NCBI GenBank assembly: GCA_036345935.2
Contig: JADWOT020000004.1
Location: 9,938,565-10,002,564, forward strand
Reading direction: 5' to 3'
DNA length: 64,000 nucleotides
DNA from: Taenia hydatigena
Taxonomy: Eukaryota; Platyhelminthes; Cestoda; Cyclophyllidea; Taeniidae
The position numbers and the translations under genes are program-made. Positions 10,960 through 22,560 of this stretch are shown piece after piece. The notes beneath the pieces are model-generated. The model had not been told where the DNA came from. It did no database searches and saw nothing but the letters and a program-made list of their open reading frames with translations. The stretch's first letter is position 1, and each line of letters opens with the position of its first letter.

Positions 10960-11500
10960 CATGGGAGGATAAACAGGATAAGGAATAGTGCTGCTCACCT
11001 ACTTTTGCTATACGGAGCGGAGGGGTCCACAGCGGACGTGTGGACCTCGGTCGTCAGTGGGACATGTGGAGCGGCGAAGTCAGGAGAATTTCCTGACGTT
11101 TCCTAGTGTCTGCATCGACCAGCTGGCTGAGATCGCAGGTTTTCAAAGCCTGGAGCTTCGCGGCGATGGACAGGGGACGGACACCAGCTTTGAATTGGAC
11201 AGCCACCCATCTTTTCACCTTGTTAGGTGGGCAGCCTCCGAAAGCCCGTTCAGCGAGGATTTGCAAGGCCTTCGCGTAGTCCCCGTCGTTTTCGTCCGAT
11301 TTTTGCTCGCAGAGAAAGAACTCTTTAGCGAGCGACTCCTCTCGTTGGTCAAAAACGAGCTGGGCCAGACTCGCAGCACTGGTCTAGATCGGAGTCGGGT
11401 GAGACTCCGGCATCAACCGCTGCAGAGAACAGCTCTTGCGGGAGAGCGTGCAGGATCAACGGGATCCTCTGCCGCTGGGGATACGAGTGAATGTTAAACC
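10960..11500 (-). pseudogene. gag: Gag remnant of the gypsy element
   Basis: The minus-strand translation between PBS and protease shows gag-like pieces, for example RIPLILHALPQELFSA and ILAERAFGGCPPNKVKRW followed by a helical stretch (11266-11054). It is interrupted by stops and frame changes. No CCHC zinc knuckle is visible. The region is short for a gag, so part may be deleted. The plus-strand open frame over this region is antisense to it. Confidence 0.5.
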
Positions 11501-11557
11501 TAACGGTTTGCATCCAATCTCCGAAATTCGTCCCTTACTTGAAATGGGGAAGGTCCG

Positions 11558-11572
11558 CCAACGCTGCCACCA
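11558..11572 (-). other. Primer-binding site of the gypsy element
   Basis: One base inside the 5' LTR the element strand reads TGGTGGCAGCGTTGG. It shares TGGTRGCAGCG with the PBS of the mini-element at 28.1 kb. The closest known primer type is an initiator-Met-like tRNA 3' end; that assignment is tentative. Confidence 0.55.
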
Positions 11573-11573
11573 G

Positions 11574-11765
11574 TGTAGTAGAAACCTGCGTAAGTTTTAG
11601 CATCCTTAATATATATGGGGTGATAATTACACAGCTAGGCGTGATATGGTGGTTCAGGCCGAGGACGTGTCACGCTACAGCGAGTGTCCCCGATACTCCG
11701 TCACGTGGTTCAAATTGACTTCCCGCCTTTGGCCTACAAGGCGCATTTAAAAATTAGGTATTACA
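11574..11765 (-). repeat. 5' LTR of the gypsy element
   Basis: 192 bp, TGTAATAC...CTACTACA on the element strand, matching 7433-7623. It is followed directly on the plus strand by copy A of the 0.9 kb repeat. Confidence 0.9.
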
Positions 11766-12716
11766 GCTGTTACTTAAGCCACATTTACTTTGCGCTGTTA
11801 CACCTAATTATATAGCATCTATGCTCTGATCGACTGTTAAGATTCATTGCTATATCTCTCACTCGTGCGCAATTCGTAAATTTTTTCATTTGTGTTTTTC
11901 TACTTAAGATTTTGTGTTTGGTACAAAACTGCTTTACTTTGTGTGCTTTACTTTTTATGCATCATCAAAAACACACAAAAACTAAAAGTTTGATTGTTTT
12001 ACCGAACGAAATTCGACCTGATTGGTCATGTTTGTACGTGGCTCGCGTAAGTGCTGCCTGTTTCGGCGACTGTTGTTTCGGATTAGTGAGCCTTTATTTA
12101 GCGTCAGAAGTTGGAAATCTTGTAAACATTTGGTGCATTTTGGTTAGTTTTGGTGGTTTTGTTGTTAACAGATATTTTAAATGTCGACTTTCTTCTTCTA
12201 CACACGTACTTGTTGGAGTAAACGCAAAGGTCTCTTAATGTGACTGTTGAGACGTTTACTAAGGTGCAATTTTGCTACATGGCACTATAAGTGATAAATT
12301 GTGACCGTTTTAGCAGTGTGTGAGGTTGTGTTTTTTGTATCAATGACGTTTGAGTTTGATTAGTGGGACGCAATTTGGTTGAGAGGAGTTATAATCCTAC
12401 CGAGTGCTTGGCAATTACTTGCTTGGTGCTTTTGTGCGATCAAGCACCCATTACATGCATACGTTTGTGCTTACATTTTTTTTTCTTTATCACTCTATAT
12501 GTTAGGCTAATCGTTTCAAAAATAGCTGCAGTCGCTGTCAAGACTTTTTGTGAATAAATGGGATTGTTTTGGCTGTTTCCAAGTGGTTCATTATTTTATC
12601 AAGAATGAGTTTTGATGAATGCGGTGGAATTTGATGAAGAGACTTGTAAGGAGTTTTAACGTTGTTTATTATTTCCTTGCTAGTATTCATCTTGTTTATA
12701 AATCTTATTGTCCATT
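11766..12716 (+). repeat. 0.9 kb interspersed repeat, copy A
   Basis: Starts at the outer edge of the gypsy 5' LTR and runs to about CTTGTTTATAAATCTTAT (12,700). It is homologous over almost all of its length to the complement of 26,548-27,398 (copy B), and over its first 400 bp to the complement of 47,456-48,060 (copy C). Shared blocks include CTCTCACTCGTGCGCAATTC, TGTTTCGGATTAGTG and TAGCTGCAGTCGCTGT. It is AT-rich with no credible open frame and no terminal repeats seen. Class unknown; it could be a non-autonomous transposon or a gene-derived repeat. Confidence 0.8.
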
Positions 12717-13226
12717 TTCCTTAGAGCGAAACTAAAATTACGACAAAAAAAAAAGAAATCGTCTGAACAGACAATTGTATTAGTCACTTGAAATTTGATA
12801 CTAGTAGAAAATTAAAGTAAATAAAATAAATTAATTAATTAAATAATATGCGAATGATTGAAGGAGGGAGGAGAGGGCTTCCACCAAAAGCCACAAGTGG
12901 TGGTCGTGGTGAGATGAAAGAGGTGGTAGGAGTAGAATGACTGTAGCATGCACTCAATGGGCACATGCGGATGAGCGGATAGGTCGGTGGGAGGGAGAGG
13001 AATGGCAAAGGTACTACTACTACTACTACTCGGAGGGTGTGCAAAAGAAGAGCAGAGGGATGCATAATGAGGAAGAAGGAAGGGGCGAAATTAAGCAAGC
13101 AAAAGTAAGAACTTGTGCAAGGAATGCACAAAGAATTGTGTGAGTGTAGAAAAAGTTAGTGCTTACAAATTTATGCTTTTTTCGGTGACTTGACGTCCTT
13201 TATTATCGTTTACAATAAGATCTTTC
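12717..13226. other. AT-rich and simple-sequence stretch
   Basis: Contains an AATAAATTAATT run near 12,820-12,845 and a (TAC)n microsatellite at about 13,012-13,030. No gene seen. Confidence 0.6.
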
Positions 13227-14640
13227 TTACGCGTTGGTTATAATCTTCCCAGTAGTGTCAAAGGAATGAGCTTCACAGTTAATAGACAGTTGTACTAGTT
13301 CTATCTTTGCAAATGGAATGGCTGAAAAAGGAGAGATTGATTGCTTAGCGACCGCTATATCAGGCTTTCCAGAACATTTAAAGGCAGCCATAAGTCTACC
13401 GGTGAGAGACCGCATAACTGGCCCAATACAAATTGATCTTTGGTGAAAAATACAGTCATGGAGTGCTTCGAAGTACTGAAAAATGGTATCAAACAGCTGA
13501 CCTCCGAGCACTCATCGAACAAATAGAGAAAAGGTGCAAAACTGAAGCTTGAGATTGCTCACTGAACCCGGGTCTAGTGTCAAACGTATTTTAGTTCTTT
13601 CCTCAACCAAACTCCAACCATTGATTATTCTAGAAAATTTCTTACACAGTCAAGCATATCTTCTTGTCATACTTAAAAGTAGCGACCTCTTCTTCAACAG
13701 AAATGTTCTAATAGGTAGACGAAAATGCGTCGACTTATTCACCCACCCATCCATTCACCCTCTCCCTGTGTCTGCATAATAAAACAGCACATTTTCTTCG
13801 CCCACTCAATTGCTTACCCAAATATCCATTTATATTCATCTTAAAACAGCCATTTTATGTTCCCCAGCTGCACAACTGTCTGAGTGAGTGACATATCCAC
13901 TCTTTTATGGGATCCTAGCAACTGCTTTGCTTAAAATCGCAATCTCATTTTTCGAAAAGGCAAGGGTATACAGAACTATCTTTGGAAAAGGACAGAGGTG
14001 GGTGAATAATTCGTATTATTAAGCGCATTTAGAGGTGGTGACTGACCATGATGATGAGCTTTCCATACAGCGGCGGAAATGGAGGTCGATTACCAAAAAT
14101 AGAGAAGGCTCTAACACTCCCATTCTACCCCAAAGCCCCCAACTCTTTTATGTCAGGTCAAGAATTTACCCATCTATTTACCCAGCGTCGGAAGTTACCG
14201 ACGTCTGCATTGTCTATATCAAAAGTTTTAAAGTCAGATGAATTTCACATTTTTCACGCAATGGACAATTTGACGCATTCAGAACGAAGACCAAGTAAAG
14301 ACTCTTCCATCTTCTCTTTTCCTAAGTATCTATTACCCATTAAGCCCTCATAAAGCACTTTGTCTCTCATGATGCCTCATGTTTCTGAACCAACCAACAT
14401 ACGCTAAATATGTAAGCAAACCCTCATGCAATTATTTCACTACATTTTGACAAGGCTAGCAATCCATCCTCCTCTGTCACTCACATTAACTTTTCTGCAC
14501 CAGGCTTTACTTTTCCAAAATTACCTACTCTTCTGTAAAAGATGAGAGTGGAAGACAGGCGGAAACCGACCATGAGGATTGAAAGTAAAAGGATTGAAGT
14601 CCAAACTAAACAGCAATTAAAAAAGAGGTGTTGGCCTTAC

Positions 14641-14754
14641 CGAAAAACGATAGGCAGAAGTGTAACAAGCCGCACTTCATTGACTCTACTGCCTTGCAGA
14701 AGACGCAGTCAAGGCTATCCATCCCTGCTAGCCATGAGTGTTCTAGGTGGCTAG
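14641..14754 (-). CDS. Candidate internal exon with clustered cysteines
   Basis: 114 bp between acceptor CCTCACAG and donor GTAAGG on the minus strand. The open frame (2 + 111 + 1 bases) reads SHLEHSWLAGMDSLDCVFC, then KAVESMKCGLLHFCLSFF. The spacing C-x2-C-x7-C-x5-C could bind metal or be chance. Family not recognised. Confidence 0.22.
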
Positions 14755-17700
14755 CTGTGAGGCGCAAAAGGCTTTTGCTCAGTCTCAAAGTCAAATCCTA
14801 CGCGCTCGCCTCAGATTCTGTTGCAACCGTGCCACCGCTCACTCCCTAACATGAAGAACGCGTGAATGAATCACTGGCGCAATCTAAGTGCACCGCAGAT
14901 ACTCACAGATATAGTCGCCAAAAGGCACCGCAACAAAGCCAATCGATATGGTGCGTAAGGGGAAAAGGTTTCAGATGATGGATGGAAAGGAGCGTGTGGC
15001 ATGAATATCTATGTCTAGATCTGATCCTACCGTTGTCAGGCGAAACGGATACTCCAACGTCTAGTGTTTCTATCAAGAGTGCAGATGGCGGGAACGGACG
15101 CAGCTACGGTCAGCGAAGCGTTGTGGCCTCTACATGGATAGCGTTGCAATTTTTCACCAAAAATGCATTCCTAATTTATCTAGGTGATCTCGTTTTATCG
15201 TCCACTGCATTCAGCCTAAACAAGCCCTACATAATTAGCCCTATATATGAGATGATAATCAGACAGAATTTCTTAATGACGATGCAGGAGAGGCAGACAA
15301 CGCAGCTGTGAGTCGATCAATCGGCCATGTTGATATAACAGAGTCTAGTCATTTTGTGGCAAGTTTTGCTTTTCTTAACCTGAATGCCTAGCCATTCACC
15401 TATTCACAGCACCCATCTACCCTAATGATCTGTGTGCCAGAGACGAAATTGATATTGCGCCAAAAACCTTCATTAGGCATGCTGATGACACGATCCTCCC
15501 TCCCGATTGAGAAGCTTTGGTTAGGGCGCGTATCTTCAGAGCTTAAAATCCCCACGCAAGATAGTCACGATGATATGACCTTAAAGCAACCGTGAACGAA
15601 CGGATGGAACTAATCAGGAATGGATAAAATATGCATTAAGGAGGAGGAGTTTCGGAATAAGAAGGAAAAGGCAGGAAGTCACCACTCGGTGATAATCAAA
15701 CTTAGCGCGAATGCGATGATATGAGAGCACTATGCCCTTGCACTTTGATGCTGGAGCCACAACCAGAGATAGTGAATGGGCCTGCTTTGGGGAGCATGGA
15801 GCAAACAGCAAACTTGCTTTTTTGGCCATTTTCTTCAAGTATATCTCTAAGGATCGATGCAGACATCTACTCAATTTGCTGCCGCAAAACTATCTTACGT
15901 TTCTTTATTTCAAGCATTACAGCATGCATAGTGGGTTGACTTTCTATAAATCACAAATCCGCTATGCACGCTATATTCTCCACCATATACGGTTGGGTGT
16001 TGAAAATAGCGACCACAAATCATAATCCCAGGTGGTGCACTTTGATTATTTCGGGTGAGGATGAGCCTTGGATTGTCCCTTCTTACTACCATTATCTTCA
16101 TGATGCTAGGTGCAAACTTTCCACAGTTCCGCTAATAGATGAAGATTTTTGCACAGGCATGCAGCTCAGCAACGACTTATTTGCAACAGCATCAAAGAGC
16201 CATGTAGTGAAATGCGCCTGCTTCCGCCATTCCTTAATTGAAGCCGCACTGGTCCTGACTTTATCAAATGAAGTTAAGATATCGAAAAATCAGGTGGATA
16301 CTATGCAGATGTAATTAGACTGGCTGAGGTGGGAGTCACTTGATTCTACTTCGAGATGAACTTTACATTGTTCAAAAATGGGACGTTGCTCTTGCTGGAC
16401 TGAGACACAATTCGACCTACAGTGTGGCGGTGGAAGGAATGAGCACCGCAAGCCTCGTTGTTAGCAGCAACAACTTCATTTAAACTTTCTACTTCTCCGG
16501 CTACTCTATGCGATAGAATGAAGATATGGGCGCGGAACCATAAGCCGTTTGACTGGAAGATTTCATTTAATAATGCCATCACGTCGACATTAGCCGCCAA
16601 ATGAAGGGAAGGCATTTTGATCCGCCAACGTAGACCTACGCACAGTTACCGTCAACACCATGCTTGATCATCCTCATCTCGGCACGATGTCACGCTTATT
16701 TAATTCTTAAGTGGACCTTATCGCAAGCAAAATTAATGCAACAATCACTTACAACTCAGAATCTGCAATGAAATCATTGCACTTTAAGAAAATCAAATAT
16801 GCAGTTGCGCATTGGTATGCACGCTCTAGCTCTACAATGGTCAATGATGTTGAAATCGAAGCACTTAACCAATAACCATCAAACAAGGTAAATTTGACTG
16901 ACTTCCCGCAGCCTATACATGATTTTATGTCCTTTAGTTTGTTCAGTCTCAATTGGGTGAAATAAGGTCAGATAATCTCACTTAGGAAGCAACTTATGCC
17001 ATGGAATTCATTATTGCCTAACTTGATTGACCTTGGCACTTCTGATGCCCTATCAGTGTGCATTTTCCTAGTTTTCAACAAACTAAAAAGGCCCTTTTTG
17101 TTGATGCTCAGGCACAGCGACGAACTTGTATATGCTAATAATGTCGTGCAAAATTTTTACTTTACTTGATAATTTGCATTGAGCTGCATATTCCATTCAT
17201 CTAATAGGCAGACTCTTTGTACAATTGCCTTGCTGGAGTAAATGTAACGTGGTCAGTACGCATCGGCTGAACTGGATATTCCATATTGATAGTTTTGGAC
17301 TTTGCAAAACGGTTTATTTGTTTCTGACCTTGCGGCTGGTAGAAAGGGACCCTTAACGAATGCTTCGTAAACCAGTCATTTTTTATAATAATCGCATTAC
17401 AATTGAAGTGGAAAACAAGAAAAAACGCCATGTTTTGCGAAAGGTTTGGGTTTGTGATGACATTTGACGATAGGCAAGAATGACTCATTCCTCATACGCG
17501 TCTTCGCTCCTCCTTTTTTGAAAACAACTCTCCATTTATTAGTTGGTAACGACCGGTTTCAGTTGGCAGTGTACAATTCCATGTGTAAAGAGCTGATGTC
17601 ATAAAGTTTGTGTGTTGCACGAACATCTTTGAGCAAAAGCTTTAGAATAGTATGCGCACGACACTCTCTTGGTTAAGAAGAGACCATTAAAATTGTCGTT

Positions 17701-18102
17701 TATTATTTAGACAAGTAAAATAGCCCGAGAAGACTCCTAGAGCTATTTGTCTCTCCCTTTGAGCAGTCTTGAATTCGAGATTTCATCATATTCTACCATG
17801 GCTGTTAGTGTAGCTGTTTTTAGGCTAATGGTCTCAAGCAACAATCTATTACAGCTGCGCAGTTATATTGCTTCGTCTTTTATTATAATCACTAATGTTT
17901 TTTTTAAATTTTTGCTACTTTAAATGAATGCAATGATAGATTGAGAGACATGTAGGTATATAGCCGGAATCCTGATAAAGCCTGATATTCCCAAATGCAT
18001 TCGCAAAATCATAGCAAAACTACTAATGTTTGTCAACAAAATAAGACAAATAATTAAAAGTTCAATGAAGGCTACGCGCACCTCTGCGATTGTGCGACAT
18101 AC

Positions 18103-18290
18103 CCAAAGCGCACGCAATAGTTTACAAAATAAGCCCTGAAAGGGGTACATTCAGAGTTCTTCAATTGCAGAATATGTTTTGCATCGACAATTGCTCTAGA
18201 AAAATAGTTAAGCATTGTAGGGAATCCTTCTATTTTTCTGTTCCTTTTCCTGACTAATCTGGCTTTAGAAGGCTTGACATACTTAGACAT
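18103..18290 (-). CDS. Candidate first coding exon
   Basis: Minus-strand ATG at 18290 in the context AAACATGTC begins a basic peptide (MSKYVKPSKARLVRKRNRK...). It stays open to a GTATGT donor after 18103 (62 codons plus 2 bases). It lies beside the decayed gypsy fragment on its 5' side, so upstream regulatory sequence may have been displaced. No family recognised. Confidence 0.2.
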
Positions 18291-18309
18291 GTTTCTTGTA
18301 CCAGACAGG

Positions 18310-19316
18310 GCGGTCGTCAGCGTCTACATGCAAAGTTGAGGAAGGAGTGTCTCTGTTAAGAAAATTGAACCCTCCCCCATTGCCCTTTAGTTCTTTGAAA
18401 TTTATTTCTGCCTACTTCCCGAATTGTGTATGGAGCAAGCTAGCGATCTTGTTAAAGTCTATAACAAGGCACCTGCAGTAGTCTTCAAGTCAGGGAAACC
18501 GTGAGAAACGGTGTTGGCCATGTCACCACCTGGTTCGTACGGCCCTCGGTCACCGCCATCCCATCTGACGAGGCGTTATGCCTCAGGAAGCTGACAAGAG
18601 AGGAAATGGCATTTTGGGTTCATAACTAACCCTGCGTCTCGCAGACGATTCGGTACTAGTTTCAGATTGGCGTTGTGCTCTCGGATTTCTTCGCCAAAAC
18701 TAAATGTCATCAAAGTATATTAGGCAATGTTTAAAAAAAGAATAATTAATGTTGTCTGTAGAAGGCATTTGCTTTAGCTACAGCACTGCGGAGATCAATT
18801 GGTATTGATTCGATTTTATCAGGCCTGTTTGACGCCAGAAAAGCTGTCTTCTTTCTGTCTATTTTCACCACTTCTGCGTGCTAGCATCCGTATATTAAGT
18901 TCAAAGTAGAAAACCACTTTACTCCATGCAGAGAACTTAATAATTTATTAACATGGGCTAGGGGAATCGCATCCTTTGCAGCTAAGCTGCTTTTCATTAC
19001 CAGTGCAATTGGAGAGGCGCGTCATGACTTAGATGGTTCTTTGACCTCATCCTTGGTCATCTTTTCCACCTATCAATCCACTTCTTCCAGGAAAAGTAAC
19101 GATATGCATTCGGGTGGTTGCTAAATGGGTCTAGCCTTGCCGATGCTAATGGTATTTTCAGCGAGGCTTGTTAGTCCGAGTTCCGCTCCTTGCAATGAGG
19201 ACGTCTCGACACTTGGTCAACAATGAGCGAAGTTCTACCTCCTTACTATCAGCGATATGCAGTAACTGTGAGGAAGGCTCAAGCAATTTGCTAGTGAAGC
19301 TCGATGCAGCCTCAAA
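18310..19316 (-). pseudogene. Second decayed gypsy fragment (RT), cut by the assembly gap
   Basis: Aligns with the minus-strand RT region of the 7.4-11.8 kb element (about 9450-10,550) with many substitutions and indels. Shared signatures include GTCACCGCCATCCCATCTGACGAG-like, CTCGCAGACG...ACTAGTTTCAGATTGGCGTT and CACTAGTGCAATTGGAGA-like blocks. It has diverged further than the 2.4 kb fragment and seems to belong to another subfamily. The right end is lost in the Ns. Confidence 0.8.
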
Positions 19317-19416
19317 NNNNNNNNNNNNNNNNNNNNNNNNNNNNNNNNNNNNNNNNNNNNNNNNNNNNNNNNNNNNNNNNNNNNNNNNNNNNNNNNNNNN
19401 NNNNNNNNNNNNNNNN
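19317..19416. other. Assembly gap of 100 Ns
   Basis: Exactly 100 N bases, the usual placeholder for a gap of unknown size. It falls at the end of a gypsy RT fragment, as expected where a repeat stopped assembly. Confidence 0.99.
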
Positions 19417-21919
19417 ATCGAAAAGGACATTTTAGACTGATTTCTACAGGACTTGATGGCATTGCACACTCCATGCCCTTACCAGTCTGTGTACGAGTAT
19501 CCCCAAAATGCTTTAGTTAAGTTTCAAGTCACACATCCAGTGAACACAGCATTTACGCTAAACATCCTACATGACGCCTTCGCCGAATACTCACAGAACA
19601 CACGTACCCATAGTGCATCCAGCAAACAGATGGAACCATTATTGCGAATGTAACAGCTTTTGCCATCACTCATTTTTCTCCGAACCACATGAGTGGAAGC
19701 CTAGGCGCAATTTCACTTGTGATGTTGGTGCTGCGCCCCCGTGCATATCATCCTTACTCGTTTCGAGTAAGTTTCATAGACACGTCTGCCCATGCCAATT
19801 CTACCTGCTGAACTTAACATTAGGTCCCAACCGCGCTTTCTTAAAGAAAAAGACGGCCTTATTTCAAAAGAGTCCGTGCAAAGAATAAGGCGCCGTTAGA
19901 TAATGTGCATGTGCCGCGCACGTTGAGTCACATTAAATCATGTAAATCTGCTGAACGACAAGATAATAAGCTTGAACAAGCAGTGTCTATGGCAGACAAT
20001 GTGTTGGCGTTGTTCCATGCGATAGCAATTTTAAATGCTGTAGTAGTTTCATAAAACCTCAATCGGGACACGTCTTCAAACCTTTATGCGGATACAGGGT
20101 CGATCAAGACACGCCACTCATTTCGCCACGCAGCCAAATTCTTGGCACATTAACAGGTCATTCTGTAAGCACATTGGAAAGGCAGGCAAAATACGATACA
20201 GAGTAAATCTGGGTGGGGTGCTGTAACCCACATTAATCCTTAGCAATTAGAATCGTAGGATGTGACTTAAAACATACACATATACATATATACATGTGTA
20301 GAAACTGCACAAAAAACAAAACTCGCATTGGCATTGTGTGGAGAGATCCTATGAGAAGCAGTATTACCAGTCAATTATATGCCTTATTGTGTAGTAACGC
20401 TACCAATGTAAAAAGCACGATTTTGCAAAATCTCTACTATGTCACCCCATTGGACCGATGACAGGTAGACGTTTCTAGCCTTAACAAGAAGTGTCGGGTG
20501 GGAACCAAAATAGAGACCATCAATTGTACTTGATTACGCCAAACACATCCATGGGAGGTCCTAGTTACACTGTTTTAATTGCACTTAAGTAGTTATTTTC
20601 ATTGAGGTAAAATTTAAATTAGTCAAATTAAATTAAATTAGTCAACATTTAGAGTGTTAGCGTGCGGATGGAGAAATTCGACGCACACTGGCCATTCTTA
20701 TAATAGCCACTAGTTTCCATTTGTACTGAGGCGTCAATTCTTACTCTACCCAGCGTTTCGCCATTGATTGTAAGCGTCACAGGGAGGCTCTTGGTGGAAA
20801 TCGGCAAGTTTAAATTTGAGCACACCGAGGCTAAAGAAGGAAGATTGAAATTAAGGTAAAATAGTTATGTTTTAGGCAAAGCAAGTGGGAACAGAAACAA
20901 CTAAGGTGAGAATAAATTCAGGCAAACTAAGGTGTAGTTGTATGAGCAGGTTTTGCGAATTGGAATGATTGTACAGTAGATGCTACGAGTGCTTGCTTGC
21001 TTGCAGTAGATAATTCCCAATCGCCCATTGAGATGCCTGCACTGACGGATTGTTCCAGCCTCTTGGAGGACAAATTCTTACGATTTTATTTATTACGTGT
21101 GGGATTCACAATCGCCTAGATGCGATATGCGGTCTGCACGGATGTGCCAGGTTGTGTGTGTCCAGTAGTGAGTGTGAACAATGAGGCCAACTAGCAATGC
21201 ATGTAGGTTGTTGCGCATGTAAGTTGGTTTGCATTTGCACATCCACAATGTAATGAATCACGCCCCAATTTGGCCTTTTGCACCAAAGACGAGCGAATTC
21301 AGCACCACAAGTAACAGGGCAAGATGACGTCTACTTCACCGAATGAAGTAGTCAGTTGAGCTCCTACTTTCAGCCCATCCAGATAGCTGCCATCAGCACG
21401 CTGCTGCACATTACTTCAATTGGCATTAAAAAGCAGCGTTGCATAGACGAACCTCACTGTCGTTACCGCCTATAGCAGCGAACACGAAACTGACGCTATG
21501 CTCACTGGTATGCATACATGTATTACGATTTCCAAAATTTACAGTTGTTCCCCCATATGCACATAATTATGCATGATACAAAAACACGCTTTCATATCAA
21601 TAAAAGGGTGCAAATATTTGACACACACTTTCATGCACAAATCTGCTTAGAATTATTATCTTTAAAGGTAAACATCATTCCCATAGATGCCTAATCATTT
21701 CTGCATAAAACATGAATTTGTCTAACTCAAAGGTTCACCTCTATCACTCGGTTGCACATAAATGCACATTATTAATGCACGATGAATACCTAATGGCAAT
21801 GCTACTGTTACTCAACAAAATGCCCAAATTTATCCCATCACCCCGATTACATGGGTGTGATTGCGCATCTATAACCCGAATTCGGGTTTATTTAAAATTA
21901 TATTTGGTTTTATACAAAT
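19417..21919. other. Stretch without a supported gene
   Basis: About 2.5 kb. The bases just after the gap may be a further gypsy remnant (upstream RT/protease side) but are too diverged to be sure. Short TA/CA-rich segments occur at about 20,276-20,297. Nothing else is supported. Confidence 0.4.
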
Positions 21920-21937
21920 ACACACACACACACACAC
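21920..21937. repeat. (CA)n microsatellite
   Basis: Nine CA units. It marks the start of repeat X1; a related CA/TG edge occurs in X2 near 44,435. Confidence 0.9.
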
Positions 21938-22560
21938 GTGTGAGGTGTGGTCACGCGGTCGTCCTCCCCACCCACTCACCCACTTACTCTCACAGGGGTG
22001 ATCTCGCAGGCCAGACCACGCTCACGTCTCATGATTTAAGGCCAACAACGCCAGCATTACCAAACTCGTATAAATCTACACGTTGTGATTTTGTGTACAT
22101 GGCTGCGTCTCCCTCCCAACATCTGCGTATGCCTCAGTGCATTCTGCTGTTCTTCTGCATTCTCTAACGCAGTCATTCATCCATCCACCCACCTACACGT
22201 ACCAGTCACTTCGTCCCATCACAGAGCCACCATCACTGCCTTTCCACACCGCCTTTCCTCTTCGCATTCCATAACACATAACCACGTCAGCCGCTAAGAC
22301 TACAGTCCCTGCTCAATCACACGCCGCCCTCTTCCACTCCCAACACTTCACCCTCCTGCTCTCCCACAAAACATTCTGCATCGCAAACCAACCTGCACTG
22401 CCACACTCTGCCATGCAGTAGGAAAGTACACTCCATCATTACATCCTCTCTCCACTCGTCTCACAAGACTCTTTATTCCTCCATTCAACCATCCGAATCA
22501 GCCTATTCGATATGTGAAGGTGAAGGTGGAGACGGAGGTGGTGGTGGTTCACGATGCACG
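21938..22560 (+). repeat. Dispersed repeat X, copy X1
   Basis: Homologous to the complement of about 43,730-44,440 (X2) and, in its middle, to 63,808-64,000 (X3). Shared blocks include GTGTGAGGTGTGGTCACGCGGTC, CCAACAACGCCAGCATTACC, CACGTTGTGATTT.GTGTACATGG, CCACCTACACGTACCAGTCACTTC and CATATCGAATAGGCTGATTC (complement). It includes the 3' end of the next gene candidate. Confidence 0.85.
22472..22477 (-). promoter_or_regulatory. AATAAA poly(A) signal, minus strand
   Basis: Lies 25 bp beyond the stop codon of the terminal-exon candidate at 22,503. It is conserved at the same distance in X2 (43,862-43,867). Confidence 0.5.

Larger units (their letters stand above)
7433..11765 (-). mobile_element. 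Full-length but inactive gypsy (Ty3-type) LTR retrotransposon
   Basis: About 4.33 kb with two LTRs of about 190 bp, a primer-binding site, gag remnants, protease, RT, RNase H, integrase and a purine tract, in the order gag-PR-RT-RH-IN typical of Metaviridae. It is read on the minus strand. LTRs begin TGTAATAC on the element strand. The two LTRs differ at roughly 15% of positions by eye, so the insertion is old. Defects: broken gag, altered protease active site, a frameshift near 10,330 in RT and an in-frame TAA at about 9551 between RT and RNase H. No chromodomain was seen at the integrase C-terminus. No clean target-site duplication was found (CCCT on the left, GCTG on the right). Confidence 0.93.
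13227..18290 (-). other. Region with scattered minus-strand exon candidates
   Basis: Open, amino-acid-diverse segments lie on the minus strand at 13,227-13,500, 14,641-14,754, 15,702-15,866, 16,343-16,615, about 16,746-16,850 (ending in GTAAGT), 17,201-17,460 and 18,103-18,290. Several have reasonable acceptors or donors. Whether they form one gene is unproven: phases were not chained and no family is recognised. The two clearest pieces have their own entries. Confidence 0.2.

Noticed and set aside
10988..11497. 169-codon plus-strand frame
   Set aside because: It is antisense to the gag remnant of the gypsy element and has no features of its own.
7425..11770. Target-site duplication of the gypsy element
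   Set aside because: Bases next to the two LTR ends (CCCT and GCTG) do not match; divergence or recombination may have removed it.
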